The notes: a model not told the origin generated them from the sequence alone. 37,351 bases of DNA from an uncultured Candidatus Melainabacteria bacterium (GCA_937898445.1 CALEJY010000188.1:1-37351), one strand, 5' to 3'. Numbered from the stretch's first letter, positions 22,295 through 30,664 are shown. Numbers and translations are program-made.

Positions 22295-23422
22295 TTATTC
22301 GCTATCTCCATTAGATGTCACCTTAGTCTTGCCAGCTCTTACAACTTTAGAATCTGTTGCGGTAAGTTCAACTACAACTATATCGTCATTAGTTTTTGCT
22401 GTAATTTCAGCTGTGCCATTCCAAGCTGTATATCCTTCTATTGTTGCTCCTAACTTAGGAATCTCAACTGATTCTGCTGTCTTATAAGAGTATGTGTTAG
22501 TTCCGGACTTAGCTGGTGAAACTGTAAGTTTGGTCTTTCCAGCTGTGCTACCTGCTTTTGAAGAAACTGTCATAGTTCCTGTGGCAGAGTAGAAGAGGAT
22601 TGTTTCAGGTGTGACTGCCTTAGTTCCATAGTAGAAAAATAACTCAATCGCATAAGCTTCAGACATTGGAACCTTCTCAGCTGAGTATGGAGTGCTTCTT
22701 ACTGGCTGTGCTACTGAGCCATCAACCTGAACGATGAAATCACATCCAGCCGGCATATTGATTGTGGACATGAATCTAACACCATGAAATGTCTGGAACT
22801 CTTCTGCCGCTGTATTAACATTAGCGTTATTAACATTTTCATCAAGATATTTTCTCATCTTGCTGTATACGGCTGGTGTAACCTGAACTGATAACATATT
22901 TCTTGGGATACCATCAATGTAATCATTCTTGAGTGTTTCAAGTGTTACAATAGCTTCTTCAATAATATCCTGAATTGCTGTTGCTTCTGTAGATGGTGTG
23001 AACTGTGTGCCGCTAGCAACACACTCTTCAAAGAAAGCCCTATCAAGTTCATTAGTCATCTGCATTGTATGATTGGCACTTCTTCTTGTAATGAATCCAT
23101 CTACACCTAAAAGAGATACATCTTTTTGTTCAACTTCTTCAATGAACTCCCTATCTGTATCAATAGGAATTGTTACCGGCTTACCTTTTACAAGTTCTCC
23201 TTTGCCTTTTCCTCTTGCTGTACCATAAGCATTTGATTTAGCATTAGCGAATCTTTTAGCTTCTACTGTTCCGGCTGTAGGGTCTCCGGATAAATCTGTG
23301 TTCTTTAACTGTCCTGAGATTGTAGCTTTCTGTACATTCTCAATTACTCCATTGTAGGCTTCTGCTAAAAGCATTTTGCCCGCTGGGTCAAGTAATACTT
23401 CAAGTGACGTGATTCTTGCCAT
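22295..23422 (-). CDS. Major capsid protein with C-terminal Ig-like extension
   Basis: A 375-residue protein following the GP20-type scaffold gene. Residues 1-285 read as an HK97-fold capsid protein (YNGVIENVQKATISGQLKN, FYYGTKAVTPETILFYSA). Residues about 286-375 form an extra beta domain rich in Thr, Ser, Lys and Val (TKLTVSPAKSGTNTYSYK, then ITAKTNDDIVVVELTATD). This is probably an immunoglobulin-like or decoration domain displayed on the capsid surface. It has a GAAAGGAG site. The capsid call is firm; the fold of the extension is inferred. Confidence 0.87.
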   Translation of the reverse strand: MARITSLEVLLDPAGKMLLAEAYNGVIENVQKATISGQLKNTDLSGDPTAGTVEAKRFANAKSNAYGTARGKGKGELVKGKPVTIPIDTDREFIEEVEQKDVSLLGVDGFITRRSANHTMQMTNELDRAFFEECVASGTQFTPSTEATAIQDIIEEAIVTLETLKNDYIDGIPRNMLSVQVTPAVYSKMRKYLDENVNNANVNTAAEEFQTFHGVRFMSTINMPAGCDFIVQVDGSVAQPVRSTPYSAEKVPMSEAYAIELFFYYGTKAVTPETILFYSATGTMTVSSKAGSTAGKTKLTVSPAKSGTNTYSYKTAESVEIPKLGATIEGYTAWNGTAEITAKTNDDIVVVELTATDSKVVRAGKTKVTSNGDSE

Positions 23423-23441
23423 TTTTAGTCTCCTTTCAAAA

Positions 23442-24077
23442 TTACCATATTAATGGTTTTTCTTTCTGCTGTTCACTAGAAGATGGAGTAACATCTTCTG
23501 GTTTATTTGATTTGGAACCGAACTGTGGGGCTGGTTTAGTGTCCTTTTGAGTATCAGACACAAATGCTCCGGCATCCTGTTCCTTATATGCACTTACGAA
23601 ATCATCAAAGCCTAATATATTACCATTATCCATAGTAAGATTCTTTGCCAAAGCATCGCTTAAAAATGCTTTCTTAGCAGAATTACTTGTAAACTGTAAG
23701 CAATTAGTCTTTTCCTTAATAGCAAATTCATAAGCCTGCTTATTAAGTTGTTTCTGATAATCAGCCTGAGCATTAGCATAATTAGTCTTCAGTGTGTCAA
23801 AATCTGTCTGAAGATTCTTCAATGTTTCTGCATCAGTGCCTGCATCAGCCAGTTTCTGCTTCAAATCTGCAAGGTCAGTATCACGCTGTTTAATATCATT
23901 ATTATACTTGACCTGTAAAGCATCCCTTTCGCCTTCTGCTTTAGTTAGCTTACCATTAAGATTATTGACTTCTGCCTGTATTTTATAATTTTCATTAAGC
24001 ATTTTGTCAAATTCTTCTTTCTTATCTTCCGGTATGGTAAGTCCAAATGACTTCAAGATTTCATAAATGTTTTTCAT
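23442..24077 (-). CDS. Capsid scaffold protein, GP20 family
   Basis: A 211-residue protein with a long coiled coil (about residues 20-120, rich in Lys, Asp, Gln and Leu), a compact domain (about 118-170) and a proline/serine-rich acidic tail. This matches the phage minor structural GP20 scaffold family, encoded directly before the capsid gene. It would template prohead assembly and be removed. It is the first gene read from the promoter at 24.15 kb. Confidence 0.84.
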   Translation of the reverse strand: MKNIYEILKSFGLTIPEDKKEEFDKMLNENYKIQAEVNNLNGKLTKAEGERDALQVKYNNDIKQRDTDLADLKQKLADAGTDAETLKNLQTDFDTLKTNYANAQADYQKQLNKQAYEFAIKEKTNCLQFTSNSAKKAFLSDALAKNLTMDNGNILGFDDFVSAYKEQDAGAFVSDTQKDTKPAPQFGSKSNKPEDVTPSSSEQQKEKPLIW

Positions 24078-24144
24078 AATTTGCTCCTTAATCTAAAATA
24101 TTTTTTAATTCCGCTTTCCGGAATATGGATTATTTACACCTTGT

Positions 24145-24173
24145 ATTATACACAATATTAATTGAAATGTAAA
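24145..24173 (-). promoter_or_regulatory. Late-type promoter for scaffold/capsid/tail operon
   Basis: TTTACA (24168-24173) and a perfect TATAAT (24145-24150) are separated by 17 bp on the minus strand. Its upstream side abuts the first DnaA box (24177). A small hairpin, ATTCCG/CGGAAT, lies in the leader (24108-24124). It lacks the TGTATTACA core of the early promoters. Confidence 0.7.
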
Positions 24174-24176
24174 TAG

Positions 24177-24323
24177 TTATCCACAAAGTTATCCACACTT
24201 TTTTAAAAGTTATACACATTTTTGACTTATCCACATAGTTATACACATAGTTATCCACAATTAGAATAAAAAATAAAGTTTTCAACATTAATTTGTGGAT
24301 AACTTTGTGAAACTTGTGGATAA
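24177..24323. other. Cluster of eight DnaA boxes between divergent promoters (possible origin or DnaA switch)
   Basis: Six plus-strand boxes lie at 24177, 24189, 24210, 24227, 24239 and 24251, reading TTATCCACA or TTATACACA. Two inverted TGTGGATAA copies lie at 24294 and 24315. Several are spaced 12 bp start to start. The 308-base stretch without a gene (24078-24385) consists of this array plus the two divergent promoters. The consensus matches the DnaA box of most bacteria. The array could be an initiation site using host DnaA, a DnaA-titrating decoy, or a DnaA-sensitive control region for both promoters. Confidence 0.8.
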
Positions 24324-24327
24324 CTCC

Positions 24328-24358
24328 TATTGTAATATGTATTACAATATGTTATAAT
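24328..24358 (+). promoter_or_regulatory. Promoter with perfect palindromic operator for the plus-strand gene
   Basis: TTGTAA (24330-24335) and TATAAT (24353-24358) are separated by 17 bp. Overlapping the -35 and spacer is a perfect inverted repeat with 10-bp arms TATTGTAATA (24328-24337) and TATTACAATA (24340-24349), separated by TG. Its right half contains ATATGTATTACAATAT, identical to the sequence across the -10 of three minus-strand early promoters. This implies one shared DNA-binding regulator. Confidence 0.8.
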
Positions 24359-24391
24359 AAATTATAGAATAAAGAAAGGAGTTTTTTGATT

Positions 24392-24796
24392 ATGACAAAA
24401 ACAGAATTGAACACTTTACAGAAATTAATTGAAAAGGAGGATACTAAAGGTAAGAAATTATTGGAAAGAGTTATATGGTTGAATACAACGAAGCCTAAAT
24501 ATGCAATAGGCGATTGTTATGTTGTAACAGATAGAGGTCATTACATATATGGAGTTCCGGTAATAAATATGAATGCCAAAATCTTAGATATACATAGCAA
24601 CAGCAGAAATAAGCTATACCTCTATGATTTAGAATTAATTATTATAACAGACTCCGGAATACACGAAGAAGTAAAAGTGTATATAAATGAAAACGATATA
24701 GGCAGGAAAGTTGAAGATAACATTAACAAAATCGTGCCAAAAAATAAATACTCTGAATCCATTGGGATTACACTAGATGGAAATACCGCTTGGTAA
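24392..24796 (+). CDS. Moron-like protein, the only plus-strand gene
   Basis: The ATG at 24392 is preferred, ten bases after AGGAG; a TTG at 24386 is an alternative. The 134-residue product has a helical N-terminal 35 residues, then a beta-rich core (YAIGDCYVVTDRGHYIYGVPVI, LYLYDLELIIITDSG, EEVKVYINENDI) that suggests a small SH3/OB-like barrel. It has no membrane segment, HTH or known motif. The gene interrupts the head genes between scaffold and minor capsid, in the opposite direction, with its own promoter, operator and terminator, as lysogenic-conversion or superinfection genes often do. Function is unknown. Confidence 0.78.
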   Translation: MTKTELNTLQKLIEKEDTKGKKLLERVIWLNTTKPKYAIGDCYVVTDRGHYIYGVPVINMNAKILDIHSNSRNKLYLYDLELIIITDSGIHEEVKVYINENDIGRKVEDNINKIVPKNKYSESIGITLDGNTAW

Positions 24797-24801
24797 TAAT
24801 A

Positions 24802-24829
24802 AAGACCTACTCATAATCGAGTAGGTCTT
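24802..24829. terminator. Bidirectional terminator between convergent genes
   Basis: An 11-bp perfect stem AAGACCTACTC/GAGTAGGTCTT with a 6-nt loop and AT-rich flanks on both sides lies between the stop codons of the plus-strand gene and the minor capsid gene. It can end transcription from both directions. Confidence 0.85.
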
Positions 24830-24832
24830 ATT

Positions 24833-25999
24833 TTATATAGAAATTTTGATTGACTTAGGTTTTACTTGTTTCCCATTATATCCGGGAACATAAGTTCTAT
24901 CCATTTTAGGTGTTAATCCTGCTTGAGTAGATATATCAGTATAATGTCTTCTCAATGTTCTTACTTTCGCTCTAGCTTGCTTTGTTAATTCAGCATCACC
25001 TAAATTTTCTGCAAATATAGCTTTATCTTTCGCCTTTCGTATTTCTGTTTCAACATTTCTCTGAACCTGTGTAGCTTCATACTTACTCATCTCTCTCCCG
25101 TCTATAGTCACTTTTTGTTCGCTGTTAGCTTTATATTTATCAAGCTCTTCATTAGTATAGGCTGGTTGAGATATTCCTAAGATAATCGGGAATGTGGAGT
25201 GCTTGCAATTACAAGTTGATATTCTTCTTCTTAGATTACTATTAACCATTTCAAATTCTTCATTGCTAAACTGTTTTCCTTGTATATCTATATGGTCGGC
25301 GGCACATAGAGCATGAACAGTAACCTCTACACCATCTGCCCCAAACTCTTTTCCAACTTGTTCTCTGATGCCATTATTAACTTCCCGAACTCCATCCAAT
25401 ACATTCATTCTTACTGCACTATCTAATCTCCTCGTATATCCACTAGCATAAGTGATTCTTAATCCTTCATCTGCATTTCTTACAAGTGGAGATAATGAAG
25501 AGTCTGTAAGCTGTCCTCTTATAAGTTCATCATAAGAACCTACTCCACTAACTACCGCATCTATAGCTGTATCAACTAGATGCTTATATGGTTCATACAA
25601 TGCTGTTGTATTGGACATATTAAGGAAAGTGTTAGCTGTAAGCTGTTTCATACTTTTCAATCGCCTTTGTATTGTCATATTTTGAGCGAATGGTATTTGT
25701 TTTTTGCCTCTGGCGGTGTACAGATTATAAGTATCTTTGTATAAGGACATTCCACTTATATCATAGATTTGATATAATTCACTAAGTGTTCTACCTGTTT
25801 CCTGTGATAACAATGTATTTATTTCAGCTATGTTTTGTTGCATCTTAGCCATTTGCTGTAACCTAAAGAGGTTGGAAGGAGATAGTTTTCCTATCTCCTT
25901 TATCTGTTTTGCCATTAACTTAATATAATGAGTATTAATAGCTTCATACCTTGCAGATACAATATAAGAATATTCTGTTAATAGTGAATCAGATAACAT
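24833..25999 (-). CDS. Phage minor capsid protein (min_cap2/MuF-type)
   Basis: The start at 25999 is set by AAGGAGTGAT three bases before the ATG; in-frame codons further upstream lie inside the portal gene. The 388-residue protein is helical, with a central conserved region (HALCAADHIDIQGKQFSNEEFE) and a cysteine/histidine group (RRISTCNCKHSTFP) around 255-265, typical of the Phage_min_cap2 head morphogenesis family. It usually binds the portal inside the head. It follows the portal gene. Confidence 0.84.
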   Translation of the reverse strand: MLSDSLLTEYSYIVSARYEAINTHYIKLMAKQIKEIGKLSPSNLFRLQQMAKMQQNIAEINTLLSQETGRTLSELYQIYDISGMSLYKDTYNLYTARGKKQIPFAQNMTIQRRLKSMKQLTANTFLNMSNTTALYEPYKHLVDTAIDAVVSGVGSYDELIRGQLTDSSLSPLVRNADEGLRITYASGYTRRLDSAVRMNVLDGVREVNNGIREQVGKEFGADGVEVTVHALCAADHIDIQGKQFSNEEFEMVNSNLRRRISTCNCKHSTFPIILGISQPAYTNEELDKYKANSEQKVTIDGREMSKYEATQVQRNVETEIRKAKDKAIFAENLGDAELTKQARAKVRTLRRHYTDISTQAGLTPKMDRTYVPGYNGKQVKPKSIKISI

Positions 26000-26003
26000 A
26001 TAA

Positions 26004-27557
26004 TCACTCCTTGTTTGTATCGTCATCTTCTCCATTGTTTTCTAATGTGGAAGATGGAAGATTACTGTATATATCATTGAGCATATTTTTCTGCTTTTCT
26101 TTTTCCATTTTATCAATTTCTGCTTGTGCTGTTTTCAATGATTCCCCATTATACCAAGCACGAACCTCCGCTTTACTTAATATGCCTTCTTTTTCTAACA
26201 GTAACTTCTGACTTAACTCCGCATCTGTATCTGTGAGTATACTATCTTTCCATTCAACGATAGTATCATAATCACCTGCCGGTGCAAGGCTATATAATTC
26301 AACCAGTACATTCATTGAATATACTACATCCATAATAGCTTTTTCCAAAGCATCCTGAATAGCTGATATAGTAATATAACTTCTCTGCTTAGATAATTTA
26401 ATCTCCGTTGCTGTTTTTGCATCATAGGTGGGTTCCGATATTGTACCTCTGGAAATGCCAATAGCATCCTCAATCAGACATTTATAAGCATTAAGACCTG
26501 TGATATAATTAGCATCCCTCAAAGCTGGAGCCCACGCATTATAGGTTTCATCAGAACCTAAATCCAATTTCCTATAAAGACGATTCTGACAATCATCCAT
26601 TTCCATATTCGTTTTAAAATATGTTTCCGAATAAGTGACTGCGGTTGGGTCTACATCAATAGCTAATTGTCCACCTTTATATTCCCAATCCAGTCTTGAA
26701 AACTGTTCATCAGCTCTTTGTATTAACTTTGAAGCAGGACTAAATATTGATATTCCTAAAGGAGATTTTAAATCAATGTTATTAGCCGTCGGCATCTTGA
26801 AATAACCATACAATGGCTTTTCCACATTATTAATTGATACTTCTTCTTCCAAGCTCGCCCATTGAGCTACATCTGTTAATGGTATTTCATTTCCTAAATC
26901 TTGCTCTGTTTTATCATCTTTTGATTTCTGTTTGGCTTTGTATGCCTTATTAATAACTGTTATCATATTAGTGGCATAATCAAACTTCTGTCTTTCTATC
27001 TTAGTATATACATATCCGTCCGCAACAAAAGCATCATAAAAAGCTATATCAATTATGTTTCCATCTTCGTCAAATTGAATAGGATAAAATTCGCCTTGAT
27101 AGCAGTAATCAAAATAAATCTGATTATTACTAAAATACGGCTTAATTATTAATCCTCCTAATGCTAATGCTTTTTCCACAATTTCCGGCAACTTATATAA
27201 TAGTCTTCTTGTATATACGTCATTAAGATATGTGGCTCTTGTATTATTGATACCTGTATTCTTATCTTCTTCTACATCATCTTCCGTACCGGGTTCTACA
27301 ATTCTTGTATCAATCTCGGATAATACTTGCTGTTGTATTTCACGACATATCTGTTTTGCCAACCCTAAAGAATATACTCCCTTTTCCTCATCCAACCAAG
27401 GGCTTTCATCTTTATACATCATACGCCATTTCTCAATAGCATTAATCAATGTATCAGATATCATATTACTATTAATATTCAAAGCTTCCTTGATATCTTT
27501 TTTTGCAAATAATTTATTCAAGGCTTCTTGAATAATTTTTAATAATTTTTTAAACAT
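26004..27557 (-). CDS. Portal protein
   Basis: A 517-residue protein of the SPP1/Gp6-like portal type: helical N-terminus, KLPEIVEKALALGGLIIKPYF near 125-145, GISIFSPASKLIQRADEQFS near 262-281, then a long helical C-terminal region with acidic tail. It forms the dodecameric DNA channel. It lies between the large terminase region and the minor capsid gene, as expected, with a GGAGA site. Confidence 0.88.
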   Translation of the reverse strand: MFKKLLKIIQEALNKLFAKKDIKEALNINSNMISDTLINAIEKWRMMYKDESPWLDEEKGVYSLGLAKQICREIQQQVLSEIDTRIVEPGTEDDVEEDKNTGINNTRATYLNDVYTRRLLYKLPEIVEKALALGGLIIKPYFSNNQIYFDYCYQGEFYPIQFDEDGNIIDIAFYDAFVADGYVYTKIERQKFDYATNMITVINKAYKAKQKSKDDKTEQDLGNEIPLTDVAQWASLEEEVSINNVEKPLYGYFKMPTANNIDLKSPLGISIFSPASKLIQRADEQFSRLDWEYKGGQLAIDVDPTAVTYSETYFKTNMEMDDCQNRLYRKLDLGSDETYNAWAPALRDANYITGLNAYKCLIEDAIGISRGTISEPTYDAKTATEIKLSKQRSYITISAIQDALEKAIMDVVYSMNVLVELYSLAPAGDYDTIVEWKDSILTDTDAELSQKLLLEKEGILSKAEVRAWYNGESLKTAQAEIDKMEKEKQKNMLNDIYSNLPSSTLENNGEDDDTNKE

Positions 27558-27558
27558 T

Positions 27559-27669
27559 TCAATTCTCCTTTACTTCTTTTTGAACTAACTTAATAAGATA
27601 ATCCTGCACCTTGAACGGCATTCCACTATGTTTAATGCAATAAATGATTTCTAACAGATTCTGTTCCAT
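27559..27669 (-). CDS. 36-residue protein upstream of portal
   Basis: A short gene with an AAGGAGATG site eight bases before its ATG and a TGA stop one base before the portal start. The product begins MEQNLLEIIYCIKHSGMPF and is helical. Its function is unknown; translational coupling to the portal gene is likely. Confidence 0.5.
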   Translation of the reverse strand: MEQNLLEIIYCIKHSGMPFKVQDYLIKLVQKEVKEN

Positions 27670-27717
27670 ATTATAACATCTCCTTTTTTAATCCCTTGAT
27701 ATACATTTTATATAATC

Positions 27718-28038
27718 TCAATCGATTGCTCCGACCTTCTTATACACTTCATATATTTTTGGAAATTGAATAGCAATCCAATCAACCATAGTTTCTTCAT
27801 GACCAAATTGCTGTAAATGTTCAAAATTGGATTGTAATCCACTCTCACTTAAAAAAGCATGAATAATCTCGTGTCTTAACTGTTTCTTCATTAGGTATTC
27901 AAAATTTCCAACATTGTTATAGTTGTCCTTTCTGATAACGATGGTCTTACTTGTATTGTCACACCATCCATCTACACCTGCACTCTTCAAATTCTTTCGT
28001 TTAATCTTATAAATAGTACCTAATATATCTACTTTCAT
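27718..28038 (-). CDS. Small HEIIH metalloprotease-like protein
   Basis: The start at 28038 has an AGGAAGG site and begins just after the terminase stop; a longer frame starting inside the terminase gene lacks one. The 106-residue protein contains RHEIIHAFLSESG (about 68-80), an H-E-x-x-H zincin motif, with HEETMVDW further on that could supply a third ligand (about 93-100). It resembles minimal phage ImmA/SprT-like peptidase domains. Possible roles include repressor or host-protein cleavage and head maturation; none is shown. Confidence 0.72.
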   Translation of the reverse strand: MKVDILGTIYKIKRKNLKSAGVDGWCDNTSKTIVIRKDNYNNVGNFEYLMKKQLRHEIIHAFLSESGLQSNFEHLQQFGHEETMVDWIAIQFPKIYEVYKKVGAID

Positions 28039-28039
28039 T

Positions 28040-29317
28040 CTACCTTCCTTTCCTCTTCCACTCTTGTTCCATAGCATATCTTGTCATATCAATACTATGA
28101 TTATTAGCATCTGGGTAACAAGATGTTGGATTTCCATCCCTGTCTAATTCATATTCGTATTTCTTAAACTCTTCAGCTGTGTTTGGACATCTAATAGGGT
28201 CTATTACTATCTTTAATAAAGATTGCAACCATTTCATTCCATATCTTACACTATCTGGTCCTTTTTCTGCCGGACGTGCATTAAGTCCATAAGCTCTATA
28301 ATCTGCTACTGATTTCTGTTCGGAACTATCACAAGTTACAACATCATATCTGCCTAAATGGAAATCGTCTAATAATACTTGAGCAGTATCTTTATTCTTC
28401 ATCTTATTGGTTCTAAATTCCTCAAAGATATATAGAGTCATTCTTGCACTATCATAATACATACAGCCGTAATGGAATGGGTCTGGGAACCAACCCCAGT
28501 CAACACCTCTATATAATTTATCCCACTTAGCAATTTCTTTATCTGTAATCTGTCTAATCTCAAGATTATCAAATACCTCAGTTCCGTTCCCGATAGGAAT
28601 ACCAAGATATTCGTGTTCATATGCTTTAGGATTTACCTGTTTTAACCATTCAGCATCATCTATAAACTGTTGTCCTAACCATTTGGGAGGTGCTTGTAAA
28701 TAAGTAGTATGAGACACTAATGTATCTTTTCTTAATTTTTCTTTCTCTATATAATCATTAGCCCAGTTCTGTCTTGATTTAGGGGGATTCATGGATTTGA
28801 ATACTATAAAGTCATTACCGCCTCGAATTACAGACTGCTGAACTTTTCTTATTTCTTCTTCACCAGCAAATTCATCAAACTCCTCAAACCATAGATAACC
28901 TATATATCCAAAAGGTACTTTGATAGACTTAGACTTTGCCGCTTTATCAAGCCCCTTGAATATGATTTTCTGTCCGGTTGGGATGTGTTCAGCTCTCATT
29001 GGAGATTTTGTCAACTTCCATAAATGACTGACACCCAGCATATCAATAGCCCATTCTATCTGTGCAAATACAGAAGTCTCTAATGTATCTCCAACCTTCC
29101 TATAAATCACTGCGTGTTTCTTGTGGTTCTCTGGTTTCATCATATTATGAACAATTTCTATAGATACATCCGATGACTTCAAAGAACCTCGTCCACCGGT
29201 TAAGTCATAATATGTATGCTTATGTTTTTTTATATCATTATGAATATCATAGAAAGCTGGACCTATACAGTTAGTCAAAGATTTACCTTTAATCTTGGTC
29301 TTGTTCAATATCCTCAT
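28040..29317 (-). CDS. terL: Terminase large subunit
   Basis: A 425-residue packaging ATPase/nuclease of the terminase_3 type. The adenine-side/Walker A loop is GGRGSLKS (41-48), Walker B is YLWFEEFDE (141-149), and the coupling motif region is FKSMNPP (173-179). The RNase H-like nuclease has acidic residues at GVDWGW (D273), TCDSSEQKS (D330) and NNHSIDMTRYA (D410). It cuts the concatemer and pumps DNA into proheads. It overlaps the small subunit by 29 bases. Confidence 0.93.
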   Translation of the reverse strand: MRILNKTKIKGKSLTNCIGPAFYDIHNDIKKHKHTYYDLTGGRGSLKSSDVSIEIVHNMMKPENHKKHAVIYRKVGDTLETSVFAQIEWAIDMLGVSHLWKLTKSPMRAEHIPTGQKIIFKGLDKAAKSKSIKVPFGYIGYLWFEEFDEFAGEEEIRKVQQSVIRGGNDFIVFKSMNPPKSRQNWANDYIEKEKLRKDTLVSHTTYLQAPPKWLGQQFIDDAEWLKQVNPKAYEHEYLGIPIGNGTEVFDNLEIRQITDKEIAKWDKLYRGVDWGWFPDPFHYGCMYYDSARMTLYIFEEFRTNKMKNKDTAQVLLDDFHLGRYDVVTCDSSEQKSVADYRAYGLNARPAEKGPDSVRYGMKWLQSLLKIVIDPIRCPNTAEEFKKYEYELDRDGNPTSCYPDANNHSIDMTRYAMEQEWKRKGR

Positions 29318-29750
29318 CCTCTTCTATTTCCACAGTATCAGGAATATCATCTATAATATTAACTGCGGCTTGTATATTAAGATTTCTAGCTCTCACATCT
29401 AATCTCTTAGCCAACTCACTTGCGGCTTTTGTTCTTTCACTCAATGGGGGGTCTAAATCGAACTGGTCTTTCTTTTCCCCACGCATTACAGAAGTAAGGT
29501 ATTCCATAACTTCCTGTATATCCGCTATCCTAGCTGATTCAAGTCTTTCATTGATGGCATCTATGTAATTCCTTATCTTTACATTGTACAACAGTCGTGA
29601 ACCTTGTGACTGAGCTGTCTTTGGACTATAACCTGCTTTAAGTGCTGATTGATATATATTATTCGTTTTCATGTATTCCTGTACAAATGTTGTTTGTCTT
29701 TGGTTTAAATACTTCTTGCATTCTTTTTCTTTATCTGTTTCCTTACTCAT
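29289..29750 (-). CDS. terS: Terminase small subunit
   Basis: A 153-residue protein of the terminase_2 type. It starts LNQRQTTFVQEYMKTNNIYQ, then SALKAGYSPKTAQSQGSRLL, the typical DNA-binding helix-turn-helix that recognises the packaging site. Its middle is helical for oligomerisation, and a strongly acidic tail (EIEEDEDIEQDQD) probably contacts the large subunit. It has a GGAGG site. Confidence 0.9.
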   Translation of the reverse strand: MSKETDKEKECKKYLNQRQTTFVQEYMKTNNIYQSALKAGYSPKTAQSQGSRLLYNVKIRNYIDAINERLESARIADIQEVMEYLTSVMRGEKKDQFDLDPPLSERTKAASELAKRLDVRARNLNIQAAVNIIDDIPDTVEIEEDEDIEQDQD

Positions 29751-29970
29751 TATTCTTTACCTCCTGCCATATTTCATTCAACGCTTTCATTGCTTTTATC
29801 TGTGATGCTGTATTAATTATCATTTTTCTTTTACTATCAAGTATTGTATACATTTTAATGTATCTATCTTGTTCGTCGGAATAAAATTGAGATGTATTTA
29901 TATATACTTTTATTCCTTTTTGTTTTAACGCTAATTGTATCTTATATAATGATTTTGATAAATCAGCCAT
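29743..29970 (-). CDS. Small hypothetical protein before terminase
   Basis: A 75-residue basic protein with a helix-strand-helix pattern (KSLYKIQLALKQKGIKVYIN, then YIKMYTILDSKRKMII). No family is recognised. Its stop overlaps the start of the terminase small subunit gene, so co-translation is likely. It is the first gene of the packaging operon after the terminator at 30.0 kb; no convincing promoter was found just upstream. Confidence 0.65.
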   Translation of the reverse strand: MADLSKSLYKIQLALKQKGIKVYINTSQFYSDEQDRYIKMYTILDSKRKMIINTASQIKAMKALNEIWQEVKNNE

Positions 29971-30027
29971 TTCTATGTAGCCCGCCTTTCTTTTTTATTT
30001 AAAATTTTAACATAAAATAAAACAAAA

Positions 30028-30056
30028 AACAACATATCTGTTTAGGATATGTTGTT
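30028..30056 (-). terminator. Intrinsic terminator after transglycosylase gene
   Basis: An 11-bp stem AACAACATATC/GATATGTTGTT with a 7-nt loop is followed by TTTTTT on the minus strand. It separates the sigma-factor operon from the packaging operon. Confidence 0.82.
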
Positions 30057-30073
30057 AAACTGTTATCTATTTG

Positions 30074-30664
30074 TTATTTATTTGTTAATATCCAGTTATA
30101 ATTATTAGTAACTCTTTCGTAATATGTTGTTCCATCTTCATATACTGGAAAGTCTTTTATTTCCCCCAAATTATAATATTTTAACATATTCTCCAAATCC
30201 CCATCTGCCATTTCTCTACATTGGGTTAATATGATAAGTGCTAATTCTACATTTTCATAAGAATTTATTTTCCAATTATTTAGTTTATTATCTTTAGCTG
30301 TATTCTCCCAATATGTATCTCTTATTTGACACAGCCCAAAATCATGTCCATCCTCACTTATAATATTTTCTTGAAAGGCTGATTCATTCATTATTATTGC
30401 CAGCATCATATCATAAGAGAAATTATATTTATCACATAACTGTTTTATACTTACCTGTAACCCCCGCTCAAGCGGGATGAAACTATAATAAGCATATATA
30501 TCATCATAATTGTGAAATTCATATTCACTTTCATTTTCTGTTGTACAAGGCACTTCTAATATTTGATTAGAATAATTAATCTTTTCCTTGTCTGCCGTAA
30601 AATTAATTTTTGCAATAAGTAACAATGTACTCAATAATATTCCTATAAATATACTATTTTTCAT
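30074..30664 (-). CDS. Membrane-anchored lytic transglycosylase (SLT domain)
   Basis: A 196-residue protein with an N-terminal hydrophobic segment (about residues 4-20), probably a signal anchor, then a lysozyme-like SLT domain. IIMNESAFQ carries the likely catalytic glutamate (E94) and is followed by HDFGLCQIRDTYW (about 107-119). It would cleave glycan strands outside the membrane. Placing it in the early sigma-factor operon rather than the lysis cassette is unusual and suggests a role in host-wall modification, superinfection exclusion or DNA entry. It overlaps the zinc-ribbon gene by 11 bases. Confidence 0.8.
   Translation of the reverse strand: MKNSIFIGILLSTLLLIAKINFTADKEKINYSNQILEVPCTTENESEYEFHNYDDIYAYYSFIPLERGLQVSIKQLCDKYNFSYDMMLAIIMNESAFQENIISEDGHDFGLCQIRDTYWENTAKDNKLNNWKINSYENVELALIILTQCREMADGDLENMLKYYNLGEIKDFPVYEDGTTYYERVTNNYNWILTNK

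Noticed and set aside
24108..24124. ATTCCG/CGGAAT hairpin considered as a terminator
   Set aside because: It is short and has no T run in either direction; at most it is a leader hairpin of the scaffold transcript.
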